Shown here one piece after another: positions 40,409 to 50,429 of a DNA stretch of 60,215 nt. The notes under the pieces are model-generated. The model made no database searches and had not been told where the DNA came from. It worked only from the letters and a program-made list of their open reading frames with translations. The stretch lies in NCBI RefSeq assembly GCF_002902685.1, contig NZ_PPRN01000021.1, positions 1 to 60,215 of the forward strand. The letters run 5' to 3'. The DNA comes from Staphylococcus pettenkoferi (GTDB lineage: Bacteria > Bacillota > Bacilli > Staphylococcales > Staphylococcaceae). How positions within the stretch are numbered: the first letter of the stretch is position 1; each line of letters begins with the position of its first letter. The position numbers were made by a program, and so were the translations under genes.

Positions 40409-41173
40409 ATGTTTAAAAAGTCTAGAAATAAAAAACAATCGCAATCTAATTTAGATCAACAGGAATTAGATTTACATAACATACCGCAGCATGTCGCTAT
40501 TATTATGGATGGTAATGGGCGTTGGGCGAAGCAACGTAAGCTCCCACGAATTAAAGGGCATTACCAAGGCATGCAAACTGTGAAGAAGATTACAAAGGAA
40601 GCGAGTAATTTAGGTATTGAATACTTAACACTTTATGCATTTTCAACTGAGAATTGGACGCGTCCAGAGAATGAAGTGAAGTATATTATGAGTTTGCCCG
40701 TCAACTTCCTTAAGACATTTTTACCAGAGTTGATAGAGAAAAATGTAAAAGTTGAAACCATAGGCTTTATTGACGATTTGCCACAATCGACAGTGAAAGC
40801 TATCAACAAAGCTAAAGAGGAGACGAAACATAATACGGGTCTGAAACTCATCTTTGCAATGAACTATGGTGGCCGAGCAGAAATTGTTGATGGTGTGAAA
40901 TCTCTGTATCGTCGTCTAGAAGCAAATGAACTGTCAATAGATGACGTTGATGAAGAAGTATTATCTTCTCACTTCATGACACAACCCTATCCAGATCCGG
41001 AGTTACTCATTCGAACTTCTGGAGAACAACGTATTAGCAACTTCTTGATTTGGCAACTGTCTTATAGCGAATTTATTTTTAATGAAAAGCTATGGCCTGA
41101 CTTCGATAGTGAAGAATTACTTAAATGTCTAAAAATTTATCAAAATCGCCAACGTCGGTTTGGTGGTTTGTGA
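40409..41173 (+). CDS. uppS: Isoprenyl transferase (undecaprenyl diphosphate synthase)
   Basis: Makes the C55 lipid carrier precursor for peptidoglycan and teichoic acids. The cis-prenyltransferase motifs are visible: IIMDGNGRWAKQR with catalytic D34, YLTLYAFSTENWTRP, NYGGRAEIVD and LLIRTSGEQRISNFLIWQ. It has 254 residues. ATG 40409 was chosen because GGAGGAAA lies just upstream. cdsA follows after 16 bases. Confidence 0.96.
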   Translation: MFKKSRNKKQSQSNLDQQELDLHNIPQHVAIIMDGNGRWAKQRKLPRIKGHYQGMQTVKKITKEASNLGIEYLTLYAFSTENWTRPENEVKYIMSLPVNFLKTFLPELIEKNVKVETIGFIDDLPQSTVKAINKAKEETKHNTGLKLIFAMNYGGRAEIVDGVKSLYRRLEANELSIDDVDEEVLSSHFMTQPYPDPELLIRTSGEQRISNFLIWQLSYSEFIFNEKLWPDFDSEELLKCLKIYQNRQRRFGGL

Positions 41174-41189
41174 TAGTTAGGAGTCCAAT

Positions 41190-41972
41190 ATGAAAGTAAG
41201 AACATTAACTGCAATTATCGCGTTGATTATCTTCCTCCCAATCTTACTTAAGGGCGGAATGATCTTAATGCTTTTTTCATATTTACTTGCTTTTATCGCA
41301 CTAAAGGAAATCTTAAATATGAATATGATTCGCTTTCTCTCTATACCTGGCATCATCAGTGCATTAGGTTTAGTAATCATCATGCTGCCACAGAACGCGG
41401 GGCATTGGGTAGATCAAGTGCAATTGAAAGCTTTGATCGCACTCAGTTTTGTGCTATTAAGCTATACAGTGCTATCTAAGAACCGCTTTAGCTTTATGGA
41501 CGCAGCATTCTGTCTGATGTCTATTGCTTATGTAGGTATCGGCTTTATGTATCTCTACACAACACGTGCTGAAGGATTACATTACATATTGTTTGCTTTC
41601 CTTGTCGTGTGGTTGACTGATACAGGCGCTTATCTCTTTGGTAGAATGATAGGTAAGCATAAATTGTGGCCAGTCATTAGTCCGAATAAGACGATTGAAG
41701 GCTTTATTGGCGGGTTAATCTGTAGTTTAATCGTACCACTCGTCATGATCATCTTTGTTGGCTTCAACATCCCTATCTGGTTGCTGTTAATTTTCACAGT
41801 GATCTTGAGTATGTTTGGTCAACTCGGCGACTTAGTCGAATCAGGCTTCAAACGACACTTTGGTGTGAAAGATTCAGGCCGCATCTTACCGGGACATGGT
41901 GGCATACTTGATCGCTTTGACAGTTTCATGTTTGTCTTGCCACTATTAAATATTTTATTGATACAAGTTTAA
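41190..41972 (+). CDS. cdsA: Phosphatidate cytidylyltransferase
   Basis: Membrane enzyme making CDP-diacylglycerol. Several hydrophobic segments fill its 260 residues, and the C-terminal signature is seen as [15 protein letters not shown] followed by [12 protein letters not shown]. It follows uppS, as in other Firmicutes, so lipid-carrier and phospholipid synthesis are grouped together. Hairpins follow its stop. Confidence 0.95.
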   Translation: MKVRTLTAIIALIIFLPILLKGGMILMLFSYLLAFIALKEILNMNMIRFLSIPGIISALGLVIIMLPQNAGHWVDQVQLKALIALSFVLLSYTVLSKNRFSFMDAAFCLMSIAYVGIGFMYLYTTRAEGLHYILFAFLVVWLTDTGAYLFGRMIGKHKLWPVISPNKTIEGFIGGLICSLIVPLVMIIFVGFNIPIWLLLIFTVILSMFGQLGDLVESGFKRHFGVKDSGRILPGHGGILDRFDSFMFVLPLLNILLIQV

Positions 41973-41997
41973 TTGAGAGAAGTTAACTAATCATGTT

Positions 41998-42087
41998 ATG
42001 AGACCAGCTTAGTGGGGGTGAGACGTTGAAATAATTTAAAGATTTCCGTCTTACTCCCATTCGATTTTTATTTTTAAAAGGTCTCAT
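41998..42087 (+). terminator. Nested hairpins after cdsA
   Basis: Outer arms ATGAGACC (41998-42005) and GGTCTCAT (42080-42087) enclose GGGGGTGAGAC (42014-42024) pairing with GTCTTACTCCC (42048-42058) through two G-U pairs. ATTCGATTTTTATTTTT follows the inner stem. The inner hairpin is likely the cdsA terminator and shares its arm with the one at 23459-23469. Confidence 0.7.
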
Positions 42088-42159
42088 GATTTGCGAGTAG
42101 ACAGTTACTGTGAATACTTTTATAATTTAAAGAGTCTCAAGTAATTTCACAATGGTCGA

Positions 42160-42198
42160 CTATGTGAGAGGATGAAGTAGATACACGTTCTCACATAG
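42160..42198 (+). promoter_or_regulatory. Hairpin in the rseP 5' region
   Basis: CTATGTGAGA (42160-42169) and TCTCACATAG (42189-42198) are perfect arms with a 19-base loop, ending 28 bases before the rseP start codon. No T-run follows. It may be an operator, a leader hairpin or a transcript boundary. Confidence 0.5.
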
Positions 42199-42226
42199 CA
42201 TAAAATATATTATGAGGTGTATGGAT

Positions 42227-43513
42227 TTGAGTTATCTCGTAACAATCATTGCTTTTATTATCGTCTTTGGCGTCCTCGTTACCGTACACGAATATGGCCA
42301 TATGTTCTTCGCTAAACGCGCAGGCATTATGTGTCCAGAATTTGCGATCGGTATGGGACCCAAGATTCTTAGTTTCCGTAAAAATGAAACGCTATATACG
42401 ATTCGTCTGTTACCTGTAGGCGGATATGTCAGAATGGCAGGAGATGGTTTAGAAGAACCGCCTGTTCAACCAGGTATGCATGTAAAGATTAAATTGAATA
42501 AAAATGATGAAATTACGCATATTATTCTAGACGATCATCATAAATTCCAACAAATTGAAGCGATTGAAGTAAAGAAATGTGACTTTAAGGAAGGCTTATT
42601 TATTGAAGGTATCACAGCCTACGATGAAGAACGTCATCATTTCAATATTGCTGACAAAGCATTCTTCGTAGAAAATGGAAGCTTAGTTCAAATTGCACCT
42701 AAGCACCGTCAATTTACATACAAGAAACCATATCAGAAATTCTTAGCGTTGATTGCCGGTCCATTATTCAACTTCTTACTCACACTCGTGTTATTTATCG
42801 GTTTAGCATACTATCAAGGTACGCCGACAAATGGTATATCAGATGTGGCAAAAGATAGTCCAGCTGAGAAAGCAGGATTACATTCAGGAGATAAGATTGT
42901 TAAAGTAGGAGATTATAAAGTTACTGACCAAAAATCTTTACGATCAGCAACAGATAAGATAAAAGACAATCCTACTCAAGTCACTGTTAAACGTGACGGA
43001 CATGAAAAAACGTTTAAAATAACGCCGAAAAAACAAACCATTCAACAGACAAAATTAACTAAACAAACTATTTATCAATTAGGTGTAGCACCAGAAAGAG
43101 AACATACTGTATTTAAACCGTTAGTAGCTGGAGTTGAAAATACAATTCAAGCTGGAAAAGTAATTTTCACTGCGATTGTTGGCATGATTGCAAGTATTTT
43201 CACTGGTCAGTTCTCACTCGATATGCTTAATGGTCCTGTGGGTATTTACCATCATGTCGACTCTGTTGTTAAGACAGGAATTGTAAATATTGTCTATATG
43301 ACAGCAACGTTAAGCATCAACTTAGGTTTAATGAACTTATTACCTATTCCTGCTTTAGATGGTGGACGTATTCTATTCGTAATTTATGAAGCGATTTTCA
43401 GAAAACCGTTAAACAAAAAAGCAGAAACTGTGATGTTAGCTATTGGCGCAGTATTCGTCTTAATTATCATGATTTTAGTTACTTGGAATGATATTCAACG
43501 TTATTTCTTATAG
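42227..43513 (+). CDS. rseP: Site-2 zinc metalloprotease RseP
   Basis: Intramembrane protease that cleaves anti-sigma factors, lipoprotein signal remnants and peptide pheromones. Zinc motif HEYGH (21-25) lies in the first membrane segment, a PDZ domain covers about 190-280 ([20 protein letters not shown]), and the third metal ligand is in PIPALDGGR (near 380). It has 428 residues. TTG 42227 was chosen because GAGGTG is 6 bases upstream and the S. aureus protein begins the same way ([10 protein letters not shown]). ATG 42212 and 42221 are too close to or before that site. Confidence 0.93.
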   Translation: MSYLVTIIAFIIVFGVLVTVHEYGHMFFAKRAGIMCPEFAIGMGPKILSFRKNETLYTIRLLPVGGYVRMAGDGLEEPPVQPGMHVKIKLNKNDEITHIILDDHHKFQQIEAIEVKKCDFKEGLFIEGITAYDEERHHFNIADKAFFVENGSLVQIAPKHRQFTYKKPYQKFLALIAGPLFNFLLTLVLFIGLAYYQGTPTNGISDVAKDSPAEKAGLHSGDKIVKVGDYKVTDQKSLRSATDKIKDNPTQVTVKRDGHEKTFKITPKKQTIQQTKLTKQTIYQLGVAPEREHTVFKPLVAGVENTIQAGKVIFTAIVGMIASIFTGQFSLDMLNGPVGIYHHVDSVVKTGIVNIVYMTATLSINLGLMNLLPIPALDGGRILFVIYEAIFRKPLNKKAETVMLAIGAVFVLIIMILVTWNDIQRYFL

Positions 43514-43535
43514 TTAGAGGAGGAACTATTGTAAT

Positions 43536-45239
43536 ATGAAACAGTCAAAAGTCTTTATCCCAACGATGAAAGAGGTACCAGCGAGTGCTGAAGCTTTGAG
43601 CCATCGACTCTTGCTTAAAGCAGGATTAATCAAACAAAGTACGAGCGGCATTTATAGTTATTTGCCTCTTGCAACAAGAGTATTAAATAATATAGAAGCG
43701 ATTATTCGTGAAGAAATGGAACGCGTAGATGCGGTTGAAATTCTGATGCCCGCACTACAACAATCAGAACTCTGGGAAGAATCTGGGCGTTGGTCAGCGT
43801 ATGGTCCAGAACTCATGCGTTTGAAAGACCGTAATGGTCGTGAGTTTGCGTTAGGTCCAACTCATGAAGAGGTTGTGACTTCACTTGTTCGTGATGAACT
43901 GAAATCTTACAAGCAACTTCCTTTAACATTATTCCAAATTCAATCTAAATTCCGTGATGAGAAGCGTCCACGTTTCGGATTACTTCGCGGTAGAGAATTC
44001 ATCATGAAAGATGCCTATTCTTTCCACATTGATGAAGCATCATTAGATGAAACATATCAACAAATGTACAATGCTTATGATCGTATCTTTAAACGTGTAG
44101 GACTAAATGCGCGACCTGTACTTGCCGACTCTGGCGCAATTGGTGGTAATCATACACATGAATTTATGGCGTTAAGCGAAATTGGCGAAGATACTATCGT
44201 TTATAGTGAAGAAAGCGATTATGCAGCAAATATTGAAAAAGCAGAAGTCGTCTATACGCCAAATAAAAAAGATGAAGCACCACTAGACTTAGAAAAAGTA
44301 GAGACACCTAATGTTCAAACAGCTCAAGAGCTCGCTGACTACCTTGATAAACCATTAGATGAAATTACAAAGTCCATGGTCTTCAATGTCGATGGTGAGT
44401 TTATCTTGTTACTTATTCGTGGTCACCATGAAGTGAATGATGTGAAGTTAAAAGCCTATTTCGAAACAGATAATATAGAACTCGCTTCACAAGATGACAT
44501 CTTCAATTTATTAGGTGCGCATCCAGGCTCATTAGGACCTGTTACAGATAAAGACATCAAAGTTTATGCAGATCAATCTGTTCAAGATCTCACGAATATA
44601 GTTGTAGGTGCGAATGAAGATGGCTATCACTATTTAAATGCGAATGCAGATCGTGATTTTAAAGTGGAAGCATACGATGATTTCCGCTTCATCCTTGAGG
44701 GTGAGCCACTTGCCGATGGATCTGGCGAAGCGCATTTTGCAGAAGGAATTGAAGTAGGACAAGTCTTCAAACTAGGACGTAAATATTCTGAAGCGATGAA
44801 TGCTACTGTACTTAATGACCAAGGTAAAGCACAATCCTTACTTATGGGGTGCTACGGCATCGGAGTTTCTCGTACTTTAAGTGCAATTATTGAACATCAC
44901 AATGACGAACAAGGTATCATTTGGCCGAAATCAGTTACACCTTATGATGTACACTTGATAGCCATTAACCCTAAGAAAGACGACCAGCGCGAACTTTCAG
45001 AACAACTCTATGAACAACTTCAAGAACAATATGATGTATTATATGATGATCGTAAAGAACGTGCTGGCGTTAAATTTAACGATGCAGATCTTATTGGTCT
45101 TCCAATCCGTATTGTTGTTGGTAAACGTGCGAGCGAAAGTATTGTCGAAGTGAAGCGTCGTGACAATGGCGAAAGCGAAGAAGTTCACAGTGACGATTTA
45201 CTGCAATACATTAACGACTTATATGAACAAATAAATTAA
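43536..45239 (+). CDS. proS: Prolyl-tRNA synthetase
   Basis: Class II synthetase charging tRNA-Pro, of the bacterial type with an editing INS domain. Motif 2 ([18 protein letters not shown]), the editing domain (about 225-410) and motif 3 ([15 protein letters not shown]) precede the anticodon-binding domain (about 470-567). It has 567 residues. It begins 22 bases after rseP, with GAGGAGGAA upstream. Confidence 0.97.
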   Translation: MKQSKVFIPTMKEVPASAEALSHRLLLKAGLIKQSTSGIYSYLPLATRVLNNIEAIIREEMERVDAVEILMPALQQSELWEESGRWSAYGPELMRLKDRNGREFALGPTHEEVVTSLVRDELKSYKQLPLTLFQIQSKFRDEKRPRFGLLRGREFIMKDAYSFHIDEASLDETYQQMYNAYDRIFKRVGLNARPVLADSGAIGGNHTHEFMALSEIGEDTIVYSEESDYAANIEKAEVVYTPNKKDEAPLDLEKVETPNVQTAQELADYLDKPLDEITKSMVFNVDGEFILLLIRGHHEVNDVKLKAYFETDNIELASQDDIFNLLGAHPGSLGPVTDKDIKVYADQSVQDLTNIVVGANEDGYHYLNANADRDFKVEAYDDFRFILEGEPLADGSGEAHFAEGIEVGQVFKLGRKYSEAMNATVLNDQGKAQSLLMGCYGIGVSRTLSAIIEHHNDEQGIIWPKSVTPYDVHLIAINPKKDDQRELSEQLYEQLQEQYDVLYDDRKERAGVKFNDADLIGLPIRIVVGKRASESIVEVKRRDNGESEEVHSDDLLQYINDLYEQIN

Positions 45240-45249
45240 TGAAACTTTA

Positions 45250-45292
45250 GAGTGGGTGACGAATAAACAATTGAGTTCACTCACTCTCTTCT
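45250..45292 (+). terminator. Putative terminator after proS
   Basis: GAGTGGGTGA (45250-45259) pairs with TCACTCACTC (45277-45286) with one G-U pair; the following T-run is weak (TCTTCT). Confidence 0.6.
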
Positions 45293-45332
45293 ATCTCGAT
45301 AGCACTTATGTGGTGTTAAAAATGTAATCTTG

Positions 45333-45362
45333 AAAAATCTTGGTGGGACTCTCGAGATTTTT
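45333..45362. terminator. Second hairpin between proS and polC
   Basis: AAAAATCT (45333-45340) and AGATTTTT (45355-45362) are perfect arms with a 14-base loop and A/T-rich ends on both sides, a form that can act in either direction. Confidence 0.55.
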
Positions 45363-45480
45363 CCTTAAAAGGTTTAAAATAGGTGGAAGTAACTCGTGCT
45401 AAGAACGTATTAAGCAAATATCATTTTGCTGCCTCATACTTATAGATGGCCCTTTTATTTTTACAGAAGGTGGTTTTGTC

Positions 45481-48400
45481 ATGCCTGTGACTAATCAAGA
45501 AAAATTTAAAATTTTGGCTGACCAACTTAAAATCGCAAATCAACTTGATCAAGATATTATTGAACAAAGCGAACTGACACGTGTCGATGTATCAACCAAA
45601 GCTCGGACGTGGGAGTTTCAAATCGCTTTACCTCGCTTTCTCTCCAATGAGGATTATCTTTTATTTACCAACGCTTTGAAAGAGGAGTTTAAAACCATTG
45701 CCGATGTGAATTGGAAATTTACGATTCATGATACTACGGGGCAAGATGAACATGTCTTAAAATACTTTCCAACATGTATTGACGAAACAGGACTTTCTCC
45801 ACAAGTAAAACGCCAATTGAAACAGAAAAAACTCATCATGGCTGGAGATACAATTAAAGTTGTTTGTAACAACGATATTGAACGTAATCACTTTGATAAA
45901 TCCTGCAATGGGAGCCTCGTACGTGCTTTCCAAAAATGTGGTTTCGATATTTCACGCGTTGTCTTCGAAACAGATGAAACCGATAACGATAATAACTTAG
46001 CGTCACTCGAAGCTTACATTCAAGAAGAAGACGAAAAAAGTGCACGAGAAGCGACTGAAAAGTTAGAGAAGATGAAAGCTGAAAAAGCGAAACAACAAGA
46101 TAATAACGAAAGCACTGTTGAAAAATGTCAAATTGGTAAGCCAATTCCAGTTGAAAGCGTACGTCCAATTGAATCAATTGTTGAAGAAGAATTCAAAGTC
46201 GCAATTGAAGGTGTCATTTTCGACATTAACTTGAAAGAACTTAAAAGTGGACGACACATCGTTGAATTAAAAGTGACTGACTACACTGATTCACTCGTCC
46301 TCAAAATGTTCACGAGAAAGAACAAAGATGACCTCGCCCATTTTAAAGCGTTGAGTGAAGGAAAATGGGTACGTGCGCAAGGTCGTATTGAAGAAGACAG
46401 CTTCGTGCGCGATTTAGTTATGATGATGAACAATATCGAAGAAATTAAAAAAGCACCGAAACAAGACAAGGCAGAAGAAAAACGTGTTGAATTTCATCTG
46501 CACAGTTCAATGAGTCAAATGGACGGTATCCCACATATTGGTGCGTATGTCGAACAGGCAGCTAAATGGGGACACAAAGCGATCGCAGTCACTGACCATA
46601 ATGTAGTACAAGCATTCCCAGATGCGCATAATGCAGCAGAGAAGAACGATATCAAGATGATCTATGGCATGGAAGGCATGCTTGTCGATGATGGCGTGCC
46701 TATCGCATATAAGCCCACAGATCGTGATTTGAAATCAGCCACATATGTTGTCTTTGACGTTGAGACAACAGGACTCTCCAACCAATACGATAAGATTATT
46801 GAGCTTGCGGCGGTTAAAGTGCATGACGGTGAAATCATAGACAAATTCGAACGTTTTAGTAATCCCCATGAGAAATTGTCAGATACGATCAAGAACTTGA
46901 CCCACATCACAGATGATATGCTCGTTGATGCCCCTGAAATTGATGATGTGCTAACTGAATTCAAGGAATGGGTAGGCGACGCGATCTTTGTTGCGCATAA
47001 TGCTTCGTTCGATATGGGATTCATCGATACAGGTTATGAGCGTGCCGGTCTAGGTGAATCGACAAACGGTGTGATCGATACCCTCGAACTTTCGCGTACA
47101 GTGAATACAGAGTATGGTAAGCACGGTTTGAACTTCTTAGCTAAGAAATATGGCGTTGAACTTACGCAACACCACAGAGCGATTTACGATACCGAAGCCA
47201 CAGCTTACATTTTTATTAAAATGCTCAAACAGCTCGATGAATTAGATGTGAAAAACCATCAAGACATTAACCAATCGCTCTCTAATGAAGAAGCGTATAA
47301 ACGTGCACGTCCGAGTCACGTGACACTCATCGTTCAGAACCAGGAAGGCTTGAAGAACCTGTTTAAGATCGTGAGTCAATCACTCGTTAAATACTATTAC
47401 CGTACGCCACGTATACCACGTTCTATTCTCGACGAATATCGCGAAGGTATACTTGTCGGAAGTGCATGTGATGAAGGTGAAGTCTTCACAGCAGTAATGC
47501 AGAAGGACCAATCTCAAGTAGAACGTATTGCGAAGTATTATGATTTCATTGAGGTACAACCTCCTGCATTGTATCAAGATTTAATCGACCGCGAACTTGT
47601 GCGTGATACCGAAACACTGCATGAAATTTATGATCGTTTGATTCAAGCTGCTGATGCGAACCAAATTCCTGTGCTTGCTACGGGTAATGCACATTATTTA
47701 TTTGAACATGACGCTGTAGCGCGTAAAATACTTATCGCATCACAACCTGGTAATCCTTTAAACCGTACGACTTTACCAGAAGCACACTTTAGAACGACAG
47801 ACGAAATGCTCGATGCATTCCATTTCCTAGGTGAAGAGAAAGCACACGAGATTGTAGTAACTAACACAAATGAGATGGCAGATCGTATTGAACGTGTCGT
47901 ACCTATTAAAGATAAACTCTATACACCGAATATGGATGGTGCTAATGAAGAAATTCGAGAATTGAGTTATTCCAACGCACGTAAATTATATGGAGAAGAT
48001 TTACCACAAATCGTAATCGATCGTTTAGAAAAAGAACTTGAAAGTATTATAGGTAATGGTTTCTCTGTTATTTATCTCATTTCTCAACGTCTTGTAAAGA
48101 AATCATTGGACGATGGATATCTCGTAGGTTCTCGTGGTTCCGTAGGTTCAAGTTTCGTGGCGACGATGACTGAAATCACTGAGGTCAATCCTTTACCACC
48201 TCACTACATTTGTCCAGAATGTCGTGAAAGTGAATTTTTTAATGACGGCTCTGTCGGTTCTGGTTTCGATTTACCGGATAAAAAATGTGACAAGTGCGGT
48301 TGCGACCTCATCAAAGAAGGACAAGATATTCCATTCGAAACATTCTTAGGTTTCAAAGGGGACAAAGTTCCCGATATCGACTTAAACTTTAGTGGGGAAT

Positions 48401-49797
48401 ATCAACCTGAAGCACACAATTATACGAAAGTCTTGTTCGGTGAAGATAAAGTATTCCGTGCAGGAACGATAGGTACAGTTGCTGAAAAAACAGCATTCGG
48501 TTTCGTCAAAGGTTATTTGAATGACCAAGGTATCCATAAACGTGGCGCTGAAATCGATCGTCTCGTGAAAGGTTGTACTGGCGTTAAGAGAACAACAGGT
48601 CAACACCCAGGTGGTATTATCGTTGTGCCAGATGATATGGATATTTACGATTTCACACCGGTTCAGTTCCCTGCAGACGATCAAAGTGCCGCTTGGATGA
48701 CAACGCACTTCGACTTCCACTCTATACACGATAATGTCTTGAAACTCGATATTCTCGGACACGATGATCCTACGATGATTCGTATGTTGCAAGACTTGTC
48801 CGGTATTGATCCGAAGAAAGTACCAGTGGATGACAAAGAGACGATGGGTATTTTCAGCTCACCAGAACCTCTCGGCGTGACAGAAGAAGATATTCTATGT
48901 AAGACAGGAACCTTTGGTGTACCTGAATTTGGGACAGGCTTCGTTCGCCAAATGTTAGAGGATACGAAACCTGACTCCTTCTCAGAGCTGGTACGTATTT
49001 CAGGACTTTCACACGGTACCGATGTGTGGTTAGGTAACGCGCAAGATTTAATCCGCTCTGGTACATGTGATTTATCCAGCGTTATTTGTTGTCGTGACGA
49101 TATCATGGTTTACTTGATGTACAACGGCATGGAACCACCACTTGCCTTTAAGACGATGGAGTTCGTTCGTAAAGGTCGTGGCTTAACAGACGACATGGTA
49201 GATGCCATGGTTGAGAACGATATCCCAGATTGGTACATGGATTCTTGTCGTAAGATTAAATACATGTTCCCTAAAGCCCATGCGGCTGCATACGTTTTGA
49301 TGGCTGTGCGTATTGCTTATTTCAAAGTACATTATCCTCTATACTATTACGCGAGCTATTTCACAGTACGTGCCTCAGACTTTGATCTCTTCACGATGAT
49401 TAAAGATAAAGATGGTATTCGTACAACTGTGAAAGATATGTATTCTCGTTATATGGATTTAGGTAAAAAGGAAAAAGATACGCTCACGGTACTCGAAATC
49501 GTTAATGAAATGGCGCAGCGTGGTTATCGCATTCAACCGATTAGTTTAGAGAAGAGTCAAGCTTTCGAATTTATCATTGAAGACGATACACTTATCCCAC
49601 CATTTGTCGCTGTACCTGGACTAGGAGAGAACGTTGCACGACGTATTGTTGAAGCACGTGACGAAGGTCCATTTTTATCTAAAGAAGAGTTGAATAAAAA
49701 AGCCGGCGTTTCACAAAAAGTTATCGACTATTTAGATGAACTCGGCTCTTTATCTGGACTTCCAGACAAAGCGCAACTCTCTATTTTCGATATGTAG
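45481..49797 (+). CDS. polC: DNA polymerase III subunit alpha, PolC type
   Basis: Replicative polymerase of low-GC Gram-positives. An N-terminal region and OB fold (about 230-330) are followed by a PHP domain (VEFHLHSSMSQMDG, near 336) split by the DnaQ-like 3'-5' exonuclease (DVETTGL from 426, NASFDMGF, HRAIYDTEAT). The palm/fingers core follows with the zinc-binding CPECRES and CDKCGCD, SRGSVGSSFVATMTEIT and PDIDLNFSGEYQ, then the helix-hairpin-helix region and the C-terminal clamp-binding QLSIFDM. It has 1438 residues. It stands alone between terminators. Confidence 0.97.
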   Translation: MPVTNQEKFKILADQLKIANQLDQDIIEQSELTRVDVSTKARTWEFQIALPRFLSNEDYLLFTNALKEEFKTIADVNWKFTIHDTTGQDEHVLKYFPTCIDETGLSPQVKRQLKQKKLIMAGDTIKVVCNNDIERNHFDKSCNGSLVRAFQKCGFDISRVVFETDETDNDNNLASLEAYIQEEDEKSAREATEKLEKMKAEKAKQQDNNESTVEKCQIGKPIPVESVRPIESIVEEEFKVAIEGVIFDINLKELKSGRHIVELKVTDYTDSLVLKMFTRKNKDDLAHFKALSEGKWVRAQGRIEEDSFVRDLVMMMNNIEEIKKAPKQDKAEEKRVEFHLHSSMSQMDGIPHIGAYVEQAAKWGHKAIAVTDHNVVQAFPDAHNAAEKNDIKMIYGMEGMLVDDGVPIAYKPTDRDLKSATYVVFDVETTGLSNQYDKIIELAAVKVHDGEIIDKFERFSNPHEKLSDTIKNLTHITDDMLVDAPEIDDVLTEFKEWVGDAIFVAHNASFDMGFIDTGYERAGLGESTNGVIDTLELSRTVNTEYGKHGLNFLAKKYGVELTQHHRAIYDTEATAYIFIKMLKQLDELDVKNHQDINQSLSNEEAYKRARPSHVTLIVQNQEGLKNLFKIVSQSLVKYYYRTPRIPRSILDEYREGILVGSACDEGEVFTAVMQKDQSQVERIAKYYDFIEVQPPALYQDLIDRELVRDTETLHEIYDRLIQAADANQIPVLATGNAHYLFEHDAVARKILIASQPGNPLNRTTLPEAHFRTTDEMLDAFHFLGEEKAHEIVVTNTNEMADRIERVVPIKDKLYTPNMDGANEEIRELSYSNARKLYGEDLPQIVIDRLEKELESIIGNGFSVIYLISQRLVKKSLDDGYLVGSRGSVGSSFVATMTEITEVNPLPPHYICPECRESEFFNDGSVGSGFDLPDKKCDKCGCDLIKEGQDIPFETFLGFKGDKVPDIDLNFSGEYQPEAHNYTKVLFGEDKVFRAGTIGTVAEKTAFGFVKGYLNDQGIHKRGAEIDRLVKGCTGVKRTTGQHPGGIIVVPDDMDIYDFTPVQFPADDQSAAWMTTHFDFHSIHDNVLKLDILGHDDPTMIRMLQDLSGIDPKKVPVDDKETMGIFSSPEPLGVTEEDILCKTGTFGVPEFGTGFVRQMLEDTKPDSFSELVRISGLSHGTDVWLGNAQDLIRSGTCDLSSVICCRDDIMVYLMYNGMEPPLAFKTMEFVRKGRGLTDDMVDAMVENDIPDWYMDSCRKIKYMFPKAHAAAYVLMAVRIAYFKVHYPLYYYASYFTVRASDFDLFTMIKDKDGIRTTVKDMYSRYMDLGKKEKDTLTVLEIVNEMAQRGYRIQPISLEKSQAFEFIIEDDTLIPPFVAVPGLGENVARRIVEARDEGPFLSKEELNKKAGVSQKVIDYLDELGSLSGLPDKAQLSIFDM

Positions 49798-49811
49798 AAG
49801 TTTCAAGCGTC

Positions 49812-49850
49812 ACCCTATGAATACTTCTAAATTTGTAAGGCTCATAGGGT
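49812..49850. promoter_or_regulatory. Inverted repeat spanning the rimP -35 region
   Basis: ACCCTATGA (49812-49820) and TCATAGGGT (49842-49850) are perfect 9-base arms. The right arm sits between the promoter hexamers. It may be the polC transcript end or an operator. Confidence 0.5.
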
Positions 49851-49861
49851 TGTGATATAAT
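49833..49861 (+). promoter_or_regulatory. rimP-nusA-infB operon promoter
   Basis: TTGTAA (49833-49838) and TATAAT (49856-49861) are exactly 17 bases apart. Confidence 0.75.
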
Positions 49862-49891
49862 AAAGATGCTTAAAAGATTAGACTCAGGAAC

Positions 49892-49917
49892 AAAGAGTGG
49901 GCACTCCCCGCTCTTTT
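49892..49917 (+). terminator. Intrinsic terminator in the nusA-operon leader
   Basis: AAAGAGTGGG (49892-49901) pairs with CCCGCTCTTT (49907-49916) with one G-T pair, followed by TTCTATTTG. It lies between the promoter and rimP, so it can only work as an attenuator of the operon. Since NusA stimulates termination, negative feedback by NusA is a reasonable inference. Confidence 0.75.
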
Positions 49918-49941
49918 CTATTTGTCAAAAAGGAGGCTCGC

Positions 49942-50409
49942 ATGAGTAAGATAGCAGAGAAAGTAGAACCGCTAATTCAGCCAGTCCTTGAAGAACTCAA
50001 TTTCGAATTAGTAGATATCGAATTTACTAAAGAAGGAAAGGATCATTTCCTAAGAGTGTCTATTGATAAACCAGGTGGCGTCGACTTAAATGATTGTACT
50101 GTAGCATCTGAGAAAATCAGTGAAGTGATGGACGAAGAAGATCCAATTGCACAAGCATATTACTTAGATGTGTCTTCGCCTGGTGCAGAAAGACCAATTA
50201 AGAAAGAACAAGATTTCCAGAATGCTGTAAATCAACCTATTTACGTCTCACTCTACGCTCCAATTGAAGGAGAGAAAGAATGGTTGGGCATTTTAGAAGC
50301 AGTAGAAAAAGATACAATTACTATGCAAGTTAAGGAAAAATCTAAGAAAAGATCTATTGAAATTCCAAGAGATAAGATTGCTAAAGCACGTCATGCAGTA
50401 ATGCTATAA
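49942..50409 (+). CDS. rimP: Ribosome maturation factor RimP
   Basis: Needed for 30S assembly. It has 155 residues, with the N-terminal domain KVEPLIQPVLEELNFELVDI, DVSSPGAERPIKKEQDF in the centre and an SH3-like C-terminal part ending KIAKARHAVML. ATG 49942 follows AAAAAGGAGG; an upstream in-frame start at 49897 lies within the leader terminator and is rejected. It is the first gene of the nusA operon. Confidence 0.95.
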   Translation: MSKIAEKVEPLIQPVLEELNFELVDIEFTKEGKDHFLRVSIDKPGGVDLNDCTVASEKISEVMDEEDPIAQAYYLDVSSPGAERPIKKEQDFQNAVNQPIYVSLYAPIEGEKEWLGILEAVEKDTITMQVKEKSKKRSIEIPRDKIAKARHAVML

Positions 50410-50429
50410 CGAGAATAGGAGGGACAGTC

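Noticed and set aside
48382..49106. Several minus-strand frames of 130-140 residues opposite polC
   Set aside because: Antisense shadows of a conserved gene with no ribosome binding sites and no recognisable motifs.
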